Assembly: GCF_030128875.1 (NCBI RefSeq)
Contig: NZ_CP124620.1
Location: forward strand, 4,200,501-4,264,500
Source of the DNA: Stenotrophomonas sp. BIO128-Bstrain
Lineage (GTDB): Bacteria > Pseudomonadota > Gammaproteobacteria > Xanthomonadales > Xanthomonadaceae
Length of the DNA stretch: 64,000 nt
Direction of reading: 5' to 3'
Positions 1 through 8,960 of the stretch are shown piece after piece. The notes beneath the pieces are model-generated. The model did not search any database. It saw only the letters and a list, made by a program, of their open reading frames with translations, and was not told the origin of the DNA. The translations under genes and the position numbers were made by a program. Position 1 is the stretch's first letter. Every line of letters starts with the position of its first letter.

Positions 1-1351
1 GCGGTTTGGGGGCGCCTTCTTCGACCACCGGCACCCGCCAGAACAGGCGGATGCCGCCGCGGGTCAGGCCGATGATCACCATCAGGCTGCTGCCCAGCAC
101 CGCGGCCCAGACCGCCCAGGTGTACTGCGCCGGCATGCCGGCCAGCAGGGCCGCCTTGGCCAGGAAGCCGGACAGCGGCGGCAGGCCGGCCACCGAGACG
201 GCGCCGATCAGGAACAGCACCGCCGGCGTTTCCTTGCCCGGCATCGGCGCGATGATTTCCTTCCTGTCGCTGGCACCGCCGCGGCGGCGGCGGATCAGAT
301 CGGCAATGAGGAACAGCGCGGCAGCCACGAAGGTACTGTGCGGCAGGTAGTACAGGCCGGCCGAGAGCACTTCGGGTGTGCGCACCGAGAAGGCGATGAA
401 CAGCGTCGCTGCCGAGACCACCACCAGGTAGGAAATCAGCACGCGCAGGCGCGCCGCGGCCAGGACACCCAGGCCGCCCAGCACCAGCGTGGCCACGCCT
501 GCCCAGAGAAGCCACTGGCTGCCGTAGCCGGCCATCGGGCCGGCACCGTCGCCGAACCACAGGGTGCTGACCCGCAGCACTGCATAGAGGCCGACCTTGG
601 TCATGATCGCGAACAGGGCGGCCACGGCAGCCGGCGCACGCGCGTAGGCTTCGGGCAGCCACAGGTACAGCGGCATCAGCGCGGCCTTGCTGCAGAACAC
701 CAGCAGCAACAGCCCCATGGTCGCCTTGACCAGGGTCAGGTGCGAGGCCGGCACTTCGGCGATGCGCTGGGACAGCTCGGCCATGTTGAGCGAGCCCAGC
801 GAGGCGTACAGCAGGCCGAGTGCGATCAGGAACAGGGTCGAGGCGGTGACGTTGAACACCACGTAGTGCAGGCCGATGCGCATGCGCAGGCCGCGCCCGC
901 CGCTGAGCAGCAGGCCGTAGGAGGCGATCAGCATCACCTCGAAGAACACGAACAGATTGAAGATGTCGCCGGTCAGGAACGCGCCGTTGAGGCCGACCAG
1001 CTGGAACTGGAACAGCGCATGGAAGTGCGGCGCGCGCCGGTCCCAGCCCGAGCAGGCGTGCAGCAGGCAGGGGATGGCCAGCAGCAGGGTGGTCACCAGC
1101 ATCCATGCCGAGAGGCGGTCGGCCACCAGCGCGATGCCCAGCCGCGAAGGCCAGTCGCCCAGCAGGTACACCGCGATGCTGCCATCGGCGGTCTGCGCGA
1201 ACAGCAGTGCGACCGCCGCGGCGAGCGCGGTCAGCGTGGTCCACGCCACCGTGCGCTGCACCTTCGGCCCGTAACGGCGGTGCTCGACGAACAGCGAGCA
1301 GGCCGCGCCGAACAGGGGAATCAGGATGGGCAGGATCACCGCATGGTTCAT
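1..1351 (-). CDS. mnhD: Na+/H+ antiporter subunit D (MnhD/MrpD), partial
   Basis: Membrane subunit of the multisubunit cation/proton antiporter (Mrp/Mnh/Pha), homologous to the proton-pumping NuoL/M/N subunits of complex I. The start is the ATG at 1351, overlapping the mnhC stop as ATGA; about 450 codons are visible and the frame is still open at the window edge, so the C-terminus is missing. The protein is a chain of hydrophobic helices with family features such as FNLFVFFEVMLIASYGLL and KAALMPLYLWLPEAYARAP, the latter carrying the conserved lysine of the channel. It is the third gene of an mnhA(B)-C-D transcript; E, F and G should follow outside the window. Confidence 0.9.
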   Translation of the reverse strand, partial: MNHAVILPILIPLFGAACSLFVEHRRYGPKVQRTVAWTTLTALAAAVALLFAQTADGSIAVYLLGDWPSRLGIALVADRLSAWMLVTTLLLAIPCLLHACSGWDRRAPHFHALFQFQLVGLNGAFLTGDIFNLFVFFEVMLIASYGLLLSGGRGLRMRIGLHYVVFNVTASTLFLIALGLLYASLGSLNMAELSQRIAEVPASHLTLVKATMGLLLLVFCSKAALMPLYLWLPEAYARAPAAVAALFAIMTKVGLYAVLRVSTLWFGDGAGPMAGYGSQWLLWAGVATLVLGGLGVLAAARLRVLISYLVVVSAATLFIAFSVRTPEVLSAGLYYLPHSTFVAAALFLIADLIRRRRGGASDRKEIIAPMPGKETPAVLFLIGAVSVAGLPPLSGFLAKAALLAGMPAQYTWAVWAAVLGSSLMVIIGLTRGGIRLFWRVPVVEEGAPKP

Positions 1352-1731
1352 GCGCCGCCCTCCCGGCCCGGCGCGGTATCGGCAGGCAGCTCTTCTTCTT
1401 CGTGCGCGTCCACGTGGTCGCTGTGGTTGTCGCTGCGGCTGCGCATGGCCAGCACGATGCTGACCGCGGTCATCGCAAACGCGATCACGATGGCGGTCAG
1501 CACCAGCGCCTGCGGCAGCGGATCGGTGTAGTTGCCCAGGTCGCTGTCGATGCCCTCACGCAGCACCGGCGCCTTGCCCTGCACCAGCCGGCCACCGGCG
1601 AAGATCAGCAGGTTGGTCGCATACGACAGGAAGGTCATGCCGAGGATCACATCGAAGCTGCGCGCGCGCAGCAACAGGTAGATGCCGATCGCGCTCAGTA
1701 CGCCGATGGCGCTTGCCAGGGCCAGTTCCAT
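1348..1731 (-). CDS. mnhC: Na+/H+ antiporter subunit C (MnhC/MrpC)
   Basis: A 127-residue membrane protein homologous to NuoK, with three hydrophobic helices at about residues 2-22, 27-47 and 70-95 and a charged C-terminal tail (DNHSDHVDAHEEEE) likely in the cytoplasm. The motif ATNLLIFAGG and the length fit MrpC. It overlaps mnhA by one base at its start and mnhD by four bases at its end, so the three are translationally coupled. It works only as part of the antiporter complex, which exports Na+ in exchange for protons and supports pH and salt tolerance. Confidence 0.92.
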   Translation of the reverse strand: MELALASAIGVLSAIGIYLLLRARSFDVILGMTFLSYATNLLIFAGGRLVQGKAPVLREGIDSDLGNYTDPLPQALVLTAIVIAFAMTAVSIVLAMRSRSDNHSDHVDAHEEEELPADTAPGREGGA

Positions 1732-4556
1732 CAGTGCATCTCCCCGGTTTTTGCCGAACGGCGGGTGGGATCGATCTCGCCTTTGCGGGCGTTGCGGGTG
1801 CGCGAGGGCTTGATCGTGCCCATCATCGAGAGCATCAGCATCACACCGCCGAACACCACCAGGTACACGCCGGTATCAAAGCCGACCGCACTGGCCAGCG
1901 GCACCTCGCCGATCAGCGGAATGTGCAGGTCCAGATGGCCGCTGGTCAGGAACGGCACGCCGAACAGCATCGAGGCGCAGCCACTGAGGATGGCGATCAG
2001 CAGACCGGCACCGATGCAGCGGATGTAATCGAAGCCGAAGCGCGATTCCACCGAAGTGGTGCCCTGGATGACGTACTGGATCAGCAGCGGCACGGCCAGC
2101 ACCAGGCCGGCGATGAAGCCGCCGCCGGGCGCGTTGTGGCCGCGCAGGAACAGGAAGATCGAGACGGTCAGGGTGAGCGGGAACATGATCTGGGCAAGAT
2201 CGGCCGGTACCGGCAGCTTGATCGGCGGGCCGGGCATGATCTGCTCCGGTGCCATCCGCGAGCGGCGCAGCATGGCGTGCACCACCAGCGCGGCGATGCC
2301 GAACACGGTGATCTCACCGAACGTATCAAAGCCACGGAAGTCGACCAGGATCACGTTGACCACGTTCTGCCCATAGGCCTCCGGCAGCGCACGTGCCAGC
2401 AGCTCGCCGGCCATGGTGTTGGGCGGCAGGGTCATGGCGGTGTACGCCATCGCGGCCAGGCCACCACCGGCGACGATCGCGATCACCGCATCGCGCCGCT
2501 TGCGCCAGACCGACTTCTCCGGCGGCGACTGGATCGGCAGGTAGTTCATGCCCAGCAGCATCAGCACCAGGGTGACCATCTCCACCAGCAGCTGGGTCAG
2601 GGCCAGATCCGGCGCGGACAGGAACACGAAGGTCAGCGACACCATCAGGCCGACGCCACCGACCACCAGCACCGCCAGCAAACGCTGCCGGTAGACGAAC
2701 AGCGCGCCCAGCGCGCAGGCCATCATCACCAGCCACAGGGCCCAGCCCAGCAGCGGGATCGGCTGCGGCGAGGGCCAGTTGGGCGAGGCGGGATGGGCCA
2801 CGAACGGGGCGGCGGCGACGATCACCGCCACCACCACCAGCGCCATCAGCATGCGCTGCAGGCTGCCGTTGGCCAGGCCCTGGGTGAGCCGGTGGGCGAA
2901 GCCGAACACCAGGTCCAGCTGCTTGTGGAAAATGTTGCGGCCGATGCTGCGGCTGACCACCGCGTGCAGGTCGATCAGGCGGCGCAGACCGAAGTACAGC
3001 GCGATGCCCCCGACCACACCGGCTGCGCTCATCGCCAGCGGCATGTTGAACCCGTGCCAGACCGAGAGGCTGTAAGCCGGCATCGCCGGGCCGAGGATGG
3101 ACGAGGCGGCGGCGTGCAGTACCGGGGCGATGGTGATCGCCGGCGCAACGCCGACGGCCACGCAGACCACCACCAGGATCTCCACCGGCACCTTCATGAA
3201 GCGCGGCGGCTCATGCGGGACGCGGTCCAGATCGTGCGGCCCCTTGCCGAAGAAGGTGTCGTGCACGAAGCGCAGGCTGTAGGCCACACCGAACACGCCG
3301 GCCAGCAGCGCGGCGATCGTCATGGCGATGCGCATCGCCTCCGGCCCGGCGGTCAGGGCTTCGGCGAACAGCATTTCCTTGGACAGGAAGCCGTTGAGCA
3401 GCGGGATGCCCGCCATGGCCAGCGAAGCGATGATCGCCAGCGCGCTGGTGATGGGCATCAGCTTTCGCAGTCCTCCCAGCTTGCGCATGTCGCGGGTACC
3501 GGTTTCATGGTCGATGATGCCGGCGGCCATGAACAGCGAGGCTTTGAAGGTGGCGTGGTTGAGGATGTGGAACACACCGGCCACCACCGCCATCGGCGCG
3601 GACAGGCCGAACAGCATCGTGATCAGGCCCAGGTGGGAGATCGTCGAATAGGCGAGCAGGCCTTTGAGGTCATGCTGGAAGATCGCGTTCCAGGCACCGA
3701 TCAACAGGGTGATCGCACCGATGCCGCTGACCGTATAGAAGAACAGGTCGGTGCCGGCCAGCGCCGGGTGCAGTCGGGCCAGCAGGAAGACACCGGCTTT
3801 GACCATCGTGGCCGAGTGCAGGTAGGCCGAGACCGGCGTCGGCGCGGCCATCGCGTGCGGCAGCCAGAAGTGGAACGGGAACTGGGCGCTCTTGGTGAAG
3901 ATGCCGGCCAGGACCAGGAACAGCGCATAGGGATACAGCGAACTGGCGCGGATCAGATCGCCGGCGGCGAGCACCGCATCCAGTTCGAAGCTGCCGACGA
4001 TGCGGCCGATCAACAGCACGCCGCCAAGCAGGGCCAGGCCGCCGCCGCCGGTGACCACCAGGGCCATCCGGGCGCCCTCGCGGGCGTCCTGCCGGTGCGA
4101 CCAGAAGCCGATCAGCAGGAACGAGCTGATGCTGGTCATTTCCCAGAACACCATCAGCAGCAACAGGTTGCCCGACAGCACCATGCCCAGCATGGCGCCC
4201 ATGAACAGCAGCAGGTAGCAGTAGAAACGGTGGGCGCTGTCGCGGGCACTGAGGTAGTAGTGGGCGTACATCACCACCAGTGCGCCGATCGCCAGCACCA
4301 TCCCGGCGAACATCCAGGCCAGGCCATCCAGGCGCAGCGAGAAGGCCAGGCCGATCTGCGGTATCCACTCCCCGTAACTGCGGACGATGCCGCCGTCCAT
4401 GATCGCCGGGGTCATCGTCGCCAACAGCGCCAGTCCCCCCAGCGGAGCGGCCGCGGCTACCCAGGCGGCCGTGGAGCGGGAGGTGCGGCGGAATGAAGCG
4501 ACAGCCACTGCCATCAGGAAGGGCAGGGCGAGCAGCAGGAGCAGACTAGGATTCAT
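1731..4556 (-). CDS. mnhA: Na+/H+ antiporter subunit A/B fusion (MnhAB, PhaAB type)
   Basis: A 941-residue polytopic protein combining the NuoL-like MrpA core (about residues 1-640, with FWEMTSISSFLLIGFW and SATMVKAGVFLLARLHP), an MrpA C-terminal domain (about 660-770), and a carboxy-terminal MnhB domain (about 790-930, with RGHNAPGGGFIAGLVLA). A and B being fused is known from group 2 Mrp operons of proteobacteria (pha type). It starts at ATG 4556 with a hydrophobic first helix and no obvious longer start. It is the promoter-proximal gene of the visible mnh operon, and its promoter should lie in 4557-4915. Confidence 0.93.
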   Translation of the reverse strand: MNPSLLLLLALPFLMAVAVASFRRTSRSTAAWVAAAAPLGGLALLATMTPAIMDGGIVRSYGEWIPQIGLAFSLRLDGLAWMFAGMVLAIGALVVMYAHYYLSARDSAHRFYCYLLLFMGAMLGMVLSGNLLLLMVFWEMTSISSFLLIGFWSHRQDAREGARMALVVTGGGGLALLGGVLLIGRIVGSFELDAVLAAGDLIRASSLYPYALFLVLAGIFTKSAQFPFHFWLPHAMAAPTPVSAYLHSATMVKAGVFLLARLHPALAGTDLFFYTVSGIGAITLLIGAWNAIFQHDLKGLLAYSTISHLGLITMLFGLSAPMAVVAGVFHILNHATFKASLFMAAGIIDHETGTRDMRKLGGLRKLMPITSALAIIASLAMAGIPLLNGFLSKEMLFAEALTAGPEAMRIAMTIAALLAGVFGVAYSLRFVHDTFFGKGPHDLDRVPHEPPRFMKVPVEILVVVCVAVGVAPAITIAPVLHAAASSILGPAMPAYSLSVWHGFNMPLAMSAAGVVGGIALYFGLRRLIDLHAVVSRSIGRNIFHKQLDLVFGFAHRLTQGLANGSLQRMLMALVVVAVIVAAAPFVAHPASPNWPSPQPIPLLGWALWLVMMACALGALFVYRQRLLAVLVVGGVGLMVSLTFVFLSAPDLALTQLLVEMVTLVLMLLGMNYLPIQSPPEKSVWRKRRDAVIAIVAGGGLAAMAYTAMTLPPNTMAGELLARALPEAYGQNVVNVILVDFRGFDTFGEITVFGIAALVVHAMLRRSRMAPEQIMPGPPIKLPVPADLAQIMFPLTLTVSIFLFLRGHNAPGGGFIAGLVLAVPLLIQYVIQGTTSVESRFGFDYIRCIGAGLLIAILSGCASMLFGVPFLTSGHLDLHIPLIGEVPLASAVGFDTGVYLVVFGGVMLMLSMMGTIKPSRTRNARKGEIDPTRRSAKTGEMH

Positions 4557-4915
4557 GCAGGGAATGCGGGATTCACGAGCAGGCCGTTCAGTCTAACAGG
4601 CAGGCAATTGCTGCCGATACACCCGAATACGCCCTCAATTGCATGTAACGTGCACTGATTCATTTTTTCCGGGCAGCGCCCGGCCCCATTCGGGTCCGTC
4701 GGCGGCCGTATGGAAGCCCGCTGGTGACTTTGCCGACTGTGGCCTCCCGACGCCTGTGGAAACGGATCCGGAACCAGGCGTCGCAGGGGCTGCGGGGCCG
4801 AAACGGTGTGCACGAAGATGAACGGTGGCCGTCGCTCGAAAGGCCACTGGGGACGATGCTGGAGGGTGCGGCGTGGAGTGCCGGTGAGTGTCCGCGCTCG
4901 TTCAGGAAAAGCGGG
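4557..4915. other. Intergenic region upstream of mnhA
   Basis: This 359-base gap separates the mnhA start from the stop of the DUF962 gene; both are on the minus strand. It must carry the mnh promoter but I could not place convincing -35/-10 boxes. A perfect 6-bp hairpin (CCGGGC-agc-GCCCGG, 4668-4682) is present; it is flanked by T residues on the 5' side only, so it does not read as a terminator in either direction. Short ORFs here lack coding character. Confidence 0.5.
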
Positions 4916-5395
4916 TCAGTAGCGCCAGTCCATCCGGCGATAGAGCTTGGCCAATACCCACAGGGGGCCGATCAACAGGTAGACCAGATCGGTCAGGAAG
5001 CTCGGCTTGCGGCCTTCGTGCTTGTGGCCGATGAACTGCGCCACCCACGCCACGGCAAAAACCCCCAGCGCCAGCCAGAACAGGTTCACCAGGCCGATCT
5101 CGGCTTCCAGCAACCGGCAGACGCAGCCGCTGACGAAGAAGAACGCCAGCATGCCGTAGCCCAGCGTGCGCGAAAGACGGTTGTAGAAGCACCAGGCGGC
5201 GAACATCGCCAGGCCGGCCCAGATTCCGTTCTGGAACCAGGTGATCAGCGGCGGCAGGCACCACAGCAGGGCGATGACCGACCACGCGATCGCCGGGACG
5301 GCCAGGACGTGGATGCGCTGGTTCAGCACATTGCGGTGGTCGTCGGAATAGCTGGCGAAGTAGCGGTCGATCGGGCGTGCGACGGTGGTGGCCAT
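4916..5395 (-). CDS. DUF962 / Mpo1-like membrane protein
   Basis: A 159-residue protein with about four transmembrane helices and the DUF962 family pattern: an N-terminal SYSDDHRNVLNQRIHVLAVP block and a later QFIGHKHEGRKP block. In yeast the relative Mpo1 is an Fe2+-dependent dioxygenase of fatty-acid alpha-oxidation, and the histidines in these two blocks are the likely metal ligands; whether the bacterial protein has that activity is inferred. An upstream in-frame ATG would add 37 residues that are encoded by a REP element, so the ATG at 5395 preceded by GGGAGGG is chosen. It is monocistronic, between REP elements and the mnh operon. Confidence 0.8.
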   Translation of the reverse strand: MATTVARPIDRYFASYSDDHRNVLNQRIHVLAVPAIAWSVIALLWCLPPLITWFQNGIWAGLAMFAAWCFYNRLSRTLGYGMLAFFFVSGCVCRLLEAEIGLVNLFWLALGVFAVAWVAQFIGHKHEGRKPSFLTDLVYLLIGPLWVLAKLYRRMDWRY

Positions 5396-5435
5396 GGTCC
5401 CTCCCAGGATCTGCAGAGCATACCGCCCCGGGCGG

Positions 5436-5519
5436 GTAGAGCCGACCGTTGGTCGGCTTGCTCTCACCCAGGCACTAGGCCACCAACGTCCGCGGCCGTC
5501 GACCAACGGTCGACTCTAC
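5436..5519. repeat. REP (SMAG-type) pair in inverted orientation
   Basis: A unit reading GTAGAGCCGACCGTTGGTCG at 5436 and an inverted unit ending CGACCAACGGTCGACTCTAC at 5519 face each other. Each is a short palindromic hairpin with a GTAG head, the form typical of Stenotrophomonas intergenic REPs. The pair sits between purC and the DUF962 gene, just upstream of the DUF962 start. Confidence 0.85.
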
Positions 5520-5528
5520 GGCCGGGAC

Positions 5529-5551
5529 CCCCCGGCCATCACGGCCGGGGG
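5529..5551 (-). terminator. Hairpin downstream of purC
   Basis: A perfect 9-bp stem (CCCCCGGCC / GGCCGGGGG) with a five-base loop lies 10 bases beyond the purC stop. There is no T-run on the minus strand after it, so it could be a weak terminator or an mRNA 3'-end protecting hairpin. Confidence 0.45.
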
Positions 5552-5561
5552 CGCAGGCGAA

Positions 5562-6494
5562 TCAGTCGACGGAGATCCCGGCCAGGCGCTGCAGCGCCTC
5601 GGCGTACTTGGCGCGGGTACGTTCGATGATCTCGGCCGGGATGCTCGGGCCGGGCGCGGTCTTGCCCCAGTCCAGCGTCTCCAGGTAATCGCGGACGAAC
5701 TGCTTGTCGTAGCTTGGCGGGCTGGTGCCCACCTCGTACTCGTCGGCCGGCCAGTAGCGCGAGGAATCCGGGGTCAGCATCTCGTCCATGATGTACAGAC
5801 GGCCATCGGCATCGGTACCGAACTCGAACTTGGTGTCGGCCAGGATGATGCCGCGCTCGCGCGCATAGTCGGCGGCGAAGGCGTAGATGCGCAGGGTCGC
5901 ATCGCGTACGCGCTCGGCCAGGTCCGCACCGACCGCCTTCACCATCGCATCGAAATCGATGTTCTCGTCATGGTCGCCGACGGCGGCCTTGGTCGAGGGG
6001 GTGAAGATCGGTTCGGGCAGCTGCTCGGCCTGGCGCAGGCCGTCAGGCAGCTCGATGCCGCTGATCTTGCCGGTGCGCTGGTAGTCCTTCCAGCCACTGC
6101 CGATCAGGTAACCGCGGGCGATCGCCTCCACCGGGACCGGCTTGAGCTTGCGGGTGACCACCGCGCGCTTGGCGTACAGCGCCGGATCGACACCCTCGGG
6201 CAGCACACTGGCGACATCGATGCCGGTCAGGTGGTTGGGCATCAGGTGCGCGGTCTTGGCGAACCAGAAGTTCGAGACCTGGCAGAGCATTTCGCCCTTG
6301 CCGGGGATCGGATCGGGCAGCACCACGTCGAAGGCTGACAGACGGTCGGTCGCGACCATCAGCAGGTAGTCCCCCGGCGGAGTGCCGGCGGGGAGCCGGT
6401 CGCGCGGAATGTCGAAAACATCACGCACCTTGCCGCGATGGCGCAAGGGCAGGCCGGGGAGATCGGATTGCAACAACGTGGTCGGCACGGGCAC
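5562..6494 (-). CDS. purC: Phosphoribosylaminoimidazole-succinocarboxamide synthase (PurC)
   Basis: Ligates aspartate to CAIR with ATP to give SAICAR in de novo purine synthesis; cytosolic. At 310 residues it is of the longer, yeast Ade1-like type rather than the roughly 237-residue E. coli type. Diagnostic segments are [12 protein letters not shown] near the N-terminus (ATP site), [36 protein letters not shown], and LADTKFEFG. It starts at ATG 6494 and stands alone, with a REP pair and hairpin downstream. Confidence 0.96.
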   Translation of the reverse strand: MPVPTTLLQSDLPGLPLRHRGKVRDVFDIPRDRLPAGTPPGDYLLMVATDRLSAFDVVLPDPIPGKGEMLCQVSNFWFAKTAHLMPNHLTGIDVASVLPEGVDPALYAKRAVVTRKLKPVPVEAIARGYLIGSGWKDYQRTGKISGIELPDGLRQAEQLPEPIFTPSTKAAVGDHDENIDFDAMVKAVGADLAERVRDATLRIYAFAADYARERGIILADTKFEFGTDADGRLYIMDEMLTPDSSRYWPADEYEVGTSPPSYDKQFVRDYLETLDWGKTAPGPSIPAEIIERTRAKYAEALQRLAGISVD

Positions 6495-6631
6495 TCCTGA
6501 GGCTTCGTCATGACAGCTGTCCAGGGGACCCGGAGGGCCCGCACAGACAGCGGGCGGCCTAGTGTAAAGCGGGTTGGGCCCGCTGTGACGTAAAATGAGG
6601 ATCCTTTGTCGCCTCGGCTGCCCAGACCACC

Positions 6632-6961
6632 ATGCGCTGGTACGGAAAACTGCTCGGATTCATCGCTGGCGCCCTGTTGTTCAGGCCCAATCCGCTGTTC
6701 GGGGCCGCGTTCGGGCTGTTGCTGGGGCATGCCTTCGACGCCGACTGGTTCCGGCTGAACAGGGAAAACCCCTACCGCGAGCTGGGGCTGACCTCCGAGG
6801 CGACCGATGCCGAGATCGACCTGGCCTACCGCCGGCTGATGTCCCAGTACCACCCGGACAAGGTGGTCGGCGCCGCCCCGGAGCTGCGCCAGCAGGCCGA
6901 GCGCAAGTCGCGCCAGCTCAATGCCGCCTATGACCGCATCAAGACCCTGCGCAAGCGCTGA
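6632..6961 (+). CDS. Small J-domain protein (DjlA-like, lacking TerB)
   Basis: A 109-residue protein. Residues 1-45 are hydrophobic with glycines ([23 protein letters not shown]), like the membrane-anchoring start of DjlA, and residues 47-107 form a J-domain with the HPDK signature (YHPDKVV) that stimulates DnaK ATPase activity. The TerB-like middle domain of DjlA is absent. No strong Shine-Dalgarno precedes ATG 6632. It lies upstream of rpe by 42 bases and could share its transcript. The DnaK partnership is family knowledge; the client is unknown. Confidence 0.82.
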   Translation: MRWYGKLLGFIAGALLFRPNPLFGAAFGLLLGHAFDADWFRLNRENPYRELGLTSEATDAEIDLAYRRLMSQYHPDKVVGAAPELRQQAERKSRQLNAAYDRIKTLRKR

Positions 6962-7003
6962 TTCCGCGCGGCGCCCCCTTTCAACATCCTGAAGGTCCCG
7001 GCC

Positions 7004-7681
7004 ATGTCCAACTGCATCATTGCTCCCTCCATCCTGTCCGCCGATTTCGCCCGCCTGGGCGAGGAAGTGGACAACGTGCTCGCGGCCGGCGCCGACTGGG
7101 TGCATTTCGATGTGATGGACAACCACTATGTGCCGAACCTGACGATCGGCCCGCTGGTCTGCCAGGCGCTACGCAAGCATGGCGTGACCGCACCGATCGA
7201 CGTGCACCTGATGGTGGAGCCGGTGGACCGCATCATTCCGGATTTCGCCGAGGCCGGCGCGACCTACATCAGCTTCCATCCGGAGGCGAGCCGCCACGTG
7301 CACCGCACCATCCAGCTGATCCGTTCGCTGGGCTGCAAGCCGGGCGTGGTGCTCAATCCGGCCACGCCGGTGGACATCCTGGACTGGGTGCTCGATGACC
7401 TGGACCTGGTGCTGGTGATGTCGGTCAACCCGGGCTTCGGCGGCCAGGCCTTCATTCCCTCGGCGCTGGACAAGGTGCGCGCGATCCGCAGGAAGATCGA
7501 TGCCAGCGGCAAGGACATCCGCCTGGAGATCGACGGTGGCGTGAAGGCCGACAACATCGGTGCCATCGCGGCGGCCGGTGCGGATGCGTTCGTGGCCGGC
7601 TCGGCGATCTTCAATGCGAAGACCAGCTACCAGGACGTGATCGCGCAGATGCGCCAGAACGTCGCCCAAGCGCGGGGCTGA
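7004..7681 (+). CDS. rpe: Ribulose-phosphate 3-epimerase (Rpe)
   Basis: Interconverts ribulose 5-phosphate and xylulose 5-phosphate in the pentose phosphate pathway; cytosolic TIM barrel of 225 residues, the usual length. The start [15 protein letters not shown], metal ligands in [12 protein letters not shown] (H34, D36) and DVHLMVEP (H68), [10 protein letters not shown], and LEIDGGVK (catalytic aspartate) are all present. Start is ATG 7004; a weak GAAGG lies upstream. The GNAT gene follows after three bases, so the two are probably cotranscribed. Confidence 0.97.
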   Translation: MSNCIIAPSILSADFARLGEEVDNVLAAGADWVHFDVMDNHYVPNLTIGPLVCQALRKHGVTAPIDVHLMVEPVDRIIPDFAEAGATYISFHPEASRHVHRTIQLIRSLGCKPGVVLNPATPVDILDWVLDDLDLVLVMSVNPGFGGQAFIPSALDKVRAIRRKIDASGKDIRLEIDGGVKADNIGAIAAAGADAFVAGSAIFNAKTSYQDVIAQMRQNVAQARG

Positions 7682-7684
7682 GCC

Positions 7685-8173
7685 ATGACGGTGGCCACTG
7701 TGACCATCCGCGTGGCCACCGCCGACGATGCAGCGCTGATCCTGCGCTTCATCCGCGAGCTGGCGATCTACGAGAAGGCCGAGTCGTCGGTGCAGACCGA
7801 CGAAGCGGGCATCCGCGCGAGCCTGTTCGGGCCGGAAGCGAAAGCGCACGCGCTGATCTGCGAGGCCGACGGCGTGGCCATCGGCTATGCGGTGTATTTC
7901 TACAATTACTCGACCTGGCTGGGCCGCAACGGGATCTACCTGGAAGACCTGTACGTGAGCCCGGAACGGCGCGGCAGCGGGGCCGGCAAGGCATTGCTGC
8001 AGCACATCGCACGGATCGCGGTGGCCGAAGGCTGCGGCCGGTTCGAGTGGTCGGTGCTGGACTGGAATGAACCGGCGATCCAGTTCTACCAGGCCGCCGG
8101 TGCGAAGCCGCAAAGCGAGTGGACGGTGTACCGGATGGAAGGCGAGGCATTGCGGACCTTCGCCGAAGGCTGA
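7685..8173 (+). CDS. GNAT family N-acetyltransferase
   Basis: A 162-residue single-domain acetyltransferase using acetyl-CoA. Motif A is visible as LEDLYVSPERRGSGAGKALL with the R/Q-x-x-G-x-G/A loop, and the C-terminal block FEWSVLDWNEPAIQFYQAAG fits the diamine/spermidine N-acetyltransferase-like branch. The start IRVATADDAALILRFIRELA is typical of that group. The substrate cannot be deduced; small amines or amino-acid-like compounds are plausible. It begins three bases after rpe and is followed by a REP element. Confidence 0.88.
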   Translation: MTVATVTIRVATADDAALILRFIRELAIYEKAESSVQTDEAGIRASLFGPEAKAHALICEADGVAIGYAVYFYNYSTWLGRNGIYLEDLYVSPERRGSGAGKALLQHIARIAVAEGCGRFEWSVLDWNEPAIQFYQAAGAKPQSEWTVYRMEGEALRTFAEG

Positions 8174-8180
8174 GCACCCG

Positions 8181-8202
8181 GTAGAGCCGACCGTTGGTCG
8201 GC
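8181..8202 (+). repeat. Single REP (SMAG-type) unit
   Basis: GTAGAGCCGACCGTTGGTCG followed by GC lies eight bases after the GNAT stop. It has the same GTAG head and stem as the unit at 5436. Confidence 0.8.
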
Positions 8203-8218
8203 TGCCCTCCCGGCGGCA

Positions 8219-8251
8219 AGAAAAAAGACCGCACCCTTGCAGATGCGGCCC
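8219..8251 (-). terminator. Possible orphan terminator on the minus strand
   Basis: Read on the minus strand, CCGCA and TGCGG form a short stem with a 10-base loop, followed by TCTTTTTTC. No minus-strand gene lies near enough to use it (the next one ends at 9960). The stem is short, so this could be chance. Confidence 0.35.
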
Positions 8252-8393
8252 CGGGAACAGCGGGAGGCTGATCCTGCCTCCATCCATCTTCCCTGCTATG
8301 GCCTTCCATTCTCCCGGTGGCCGATGACAGGCAGATGACATGATGTCGTCAATGGCCCTGTGGAGAGCAGCGCATGCGCACTAGAATGCGTCG

Positions 8394-8885
8394 ATGGAAA
8401 ATGATGCCGATGTCGTTGCGCTGCTTGAATCATGGTTCCAGTTTGCGGCAGAAGATGCACTGGTCGTTGATCTGGACTCCATCAATACCGAGGCGCGTGG
8501 GAATCTCTGCGCTTTCTCTCCACCTCCAGAAATGAACCTGGAAGTTGAGCCGGTGGTTGCCTTCATCAACCGGGTTGCCACGCACCGGGCCTCGCAGGTC
8601 GCGGGTCACGCAATGACGTTCTACTGCTGGCACGACGCGATGGTGCGGCAGCTGCGCCTGAGTCTGGTGTCATTCGGGCACGGCCATCTGCCATTTGGCT
8701 GCCACTACGTTGAAACGACGGATATCCGCAGCGTTGTGCAAGCCATCGTGGTCGACGATTGGAACAACCCTCGATACATGTGCTTTGAAGAAGACGGTGC
8801 AGACGGCGGCATCGATGTCGATGTAAACGAGCCGATGTACACGGAAAAGCATCCCCTGAGGGTCGCGGTCATGGCGCTCGGCTGA
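8394..8885 (+). CDS. Hypothetical protein
   Basis: A 163-residue protein I do not recognise. It has no signal peptide or membrane segment, is acidic (many D and E, especially the DDWNNPRYMCFEEDGADGG region), and would be cytosolic. Codon use is less GC-biased than in the genes on both sides, with codons such as gat, gca, gtt and aaa more frequent. It is isolated, with 220 bases upstream and 75 downstream. Lower GC and isolation suggest acquisition or a fast-evolving gene, possibly an immunity-type protein, but nothing here proves that. Confidence 0.6.
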   Translation: MENDADVVALLESWFQFAAEDALVVDLDSINTEARGNLCAFSPPPEMNLEVEPVVAFINRVATHRASQVAGHAMTFYCWHDAMVRQLRLSLVSFGHGHLPFGCHYVETTDIRSVVQAIVVDDWNNPRYMCFEEDGADGGIDVDVNEPMYTEKHPLRVAVMALG

Positions 8886-8960
8886 ACGGTTTCGCCGGCT
8901 TCACCGACGGCCACCCCGCGCGCTGCTAGCCTTCGCTTCCCCACTCCCTGGAAGTACCGC

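Noticed and set aside
1713..4496. A 927-codon open frame on the plus strand over mnhA
   Set aside because: Composition rich in H, Q, R and G is the antisense shadow of a high-GC gene. The minus strand carries a clear MnhA/B protein.
4639..4821. Small plus-strand ORF of 60 codons upstream of mnhA
   Set aside because: No recognisable protein features or ribosome site, in a region of mixed reading frames. Treated as non-coding.
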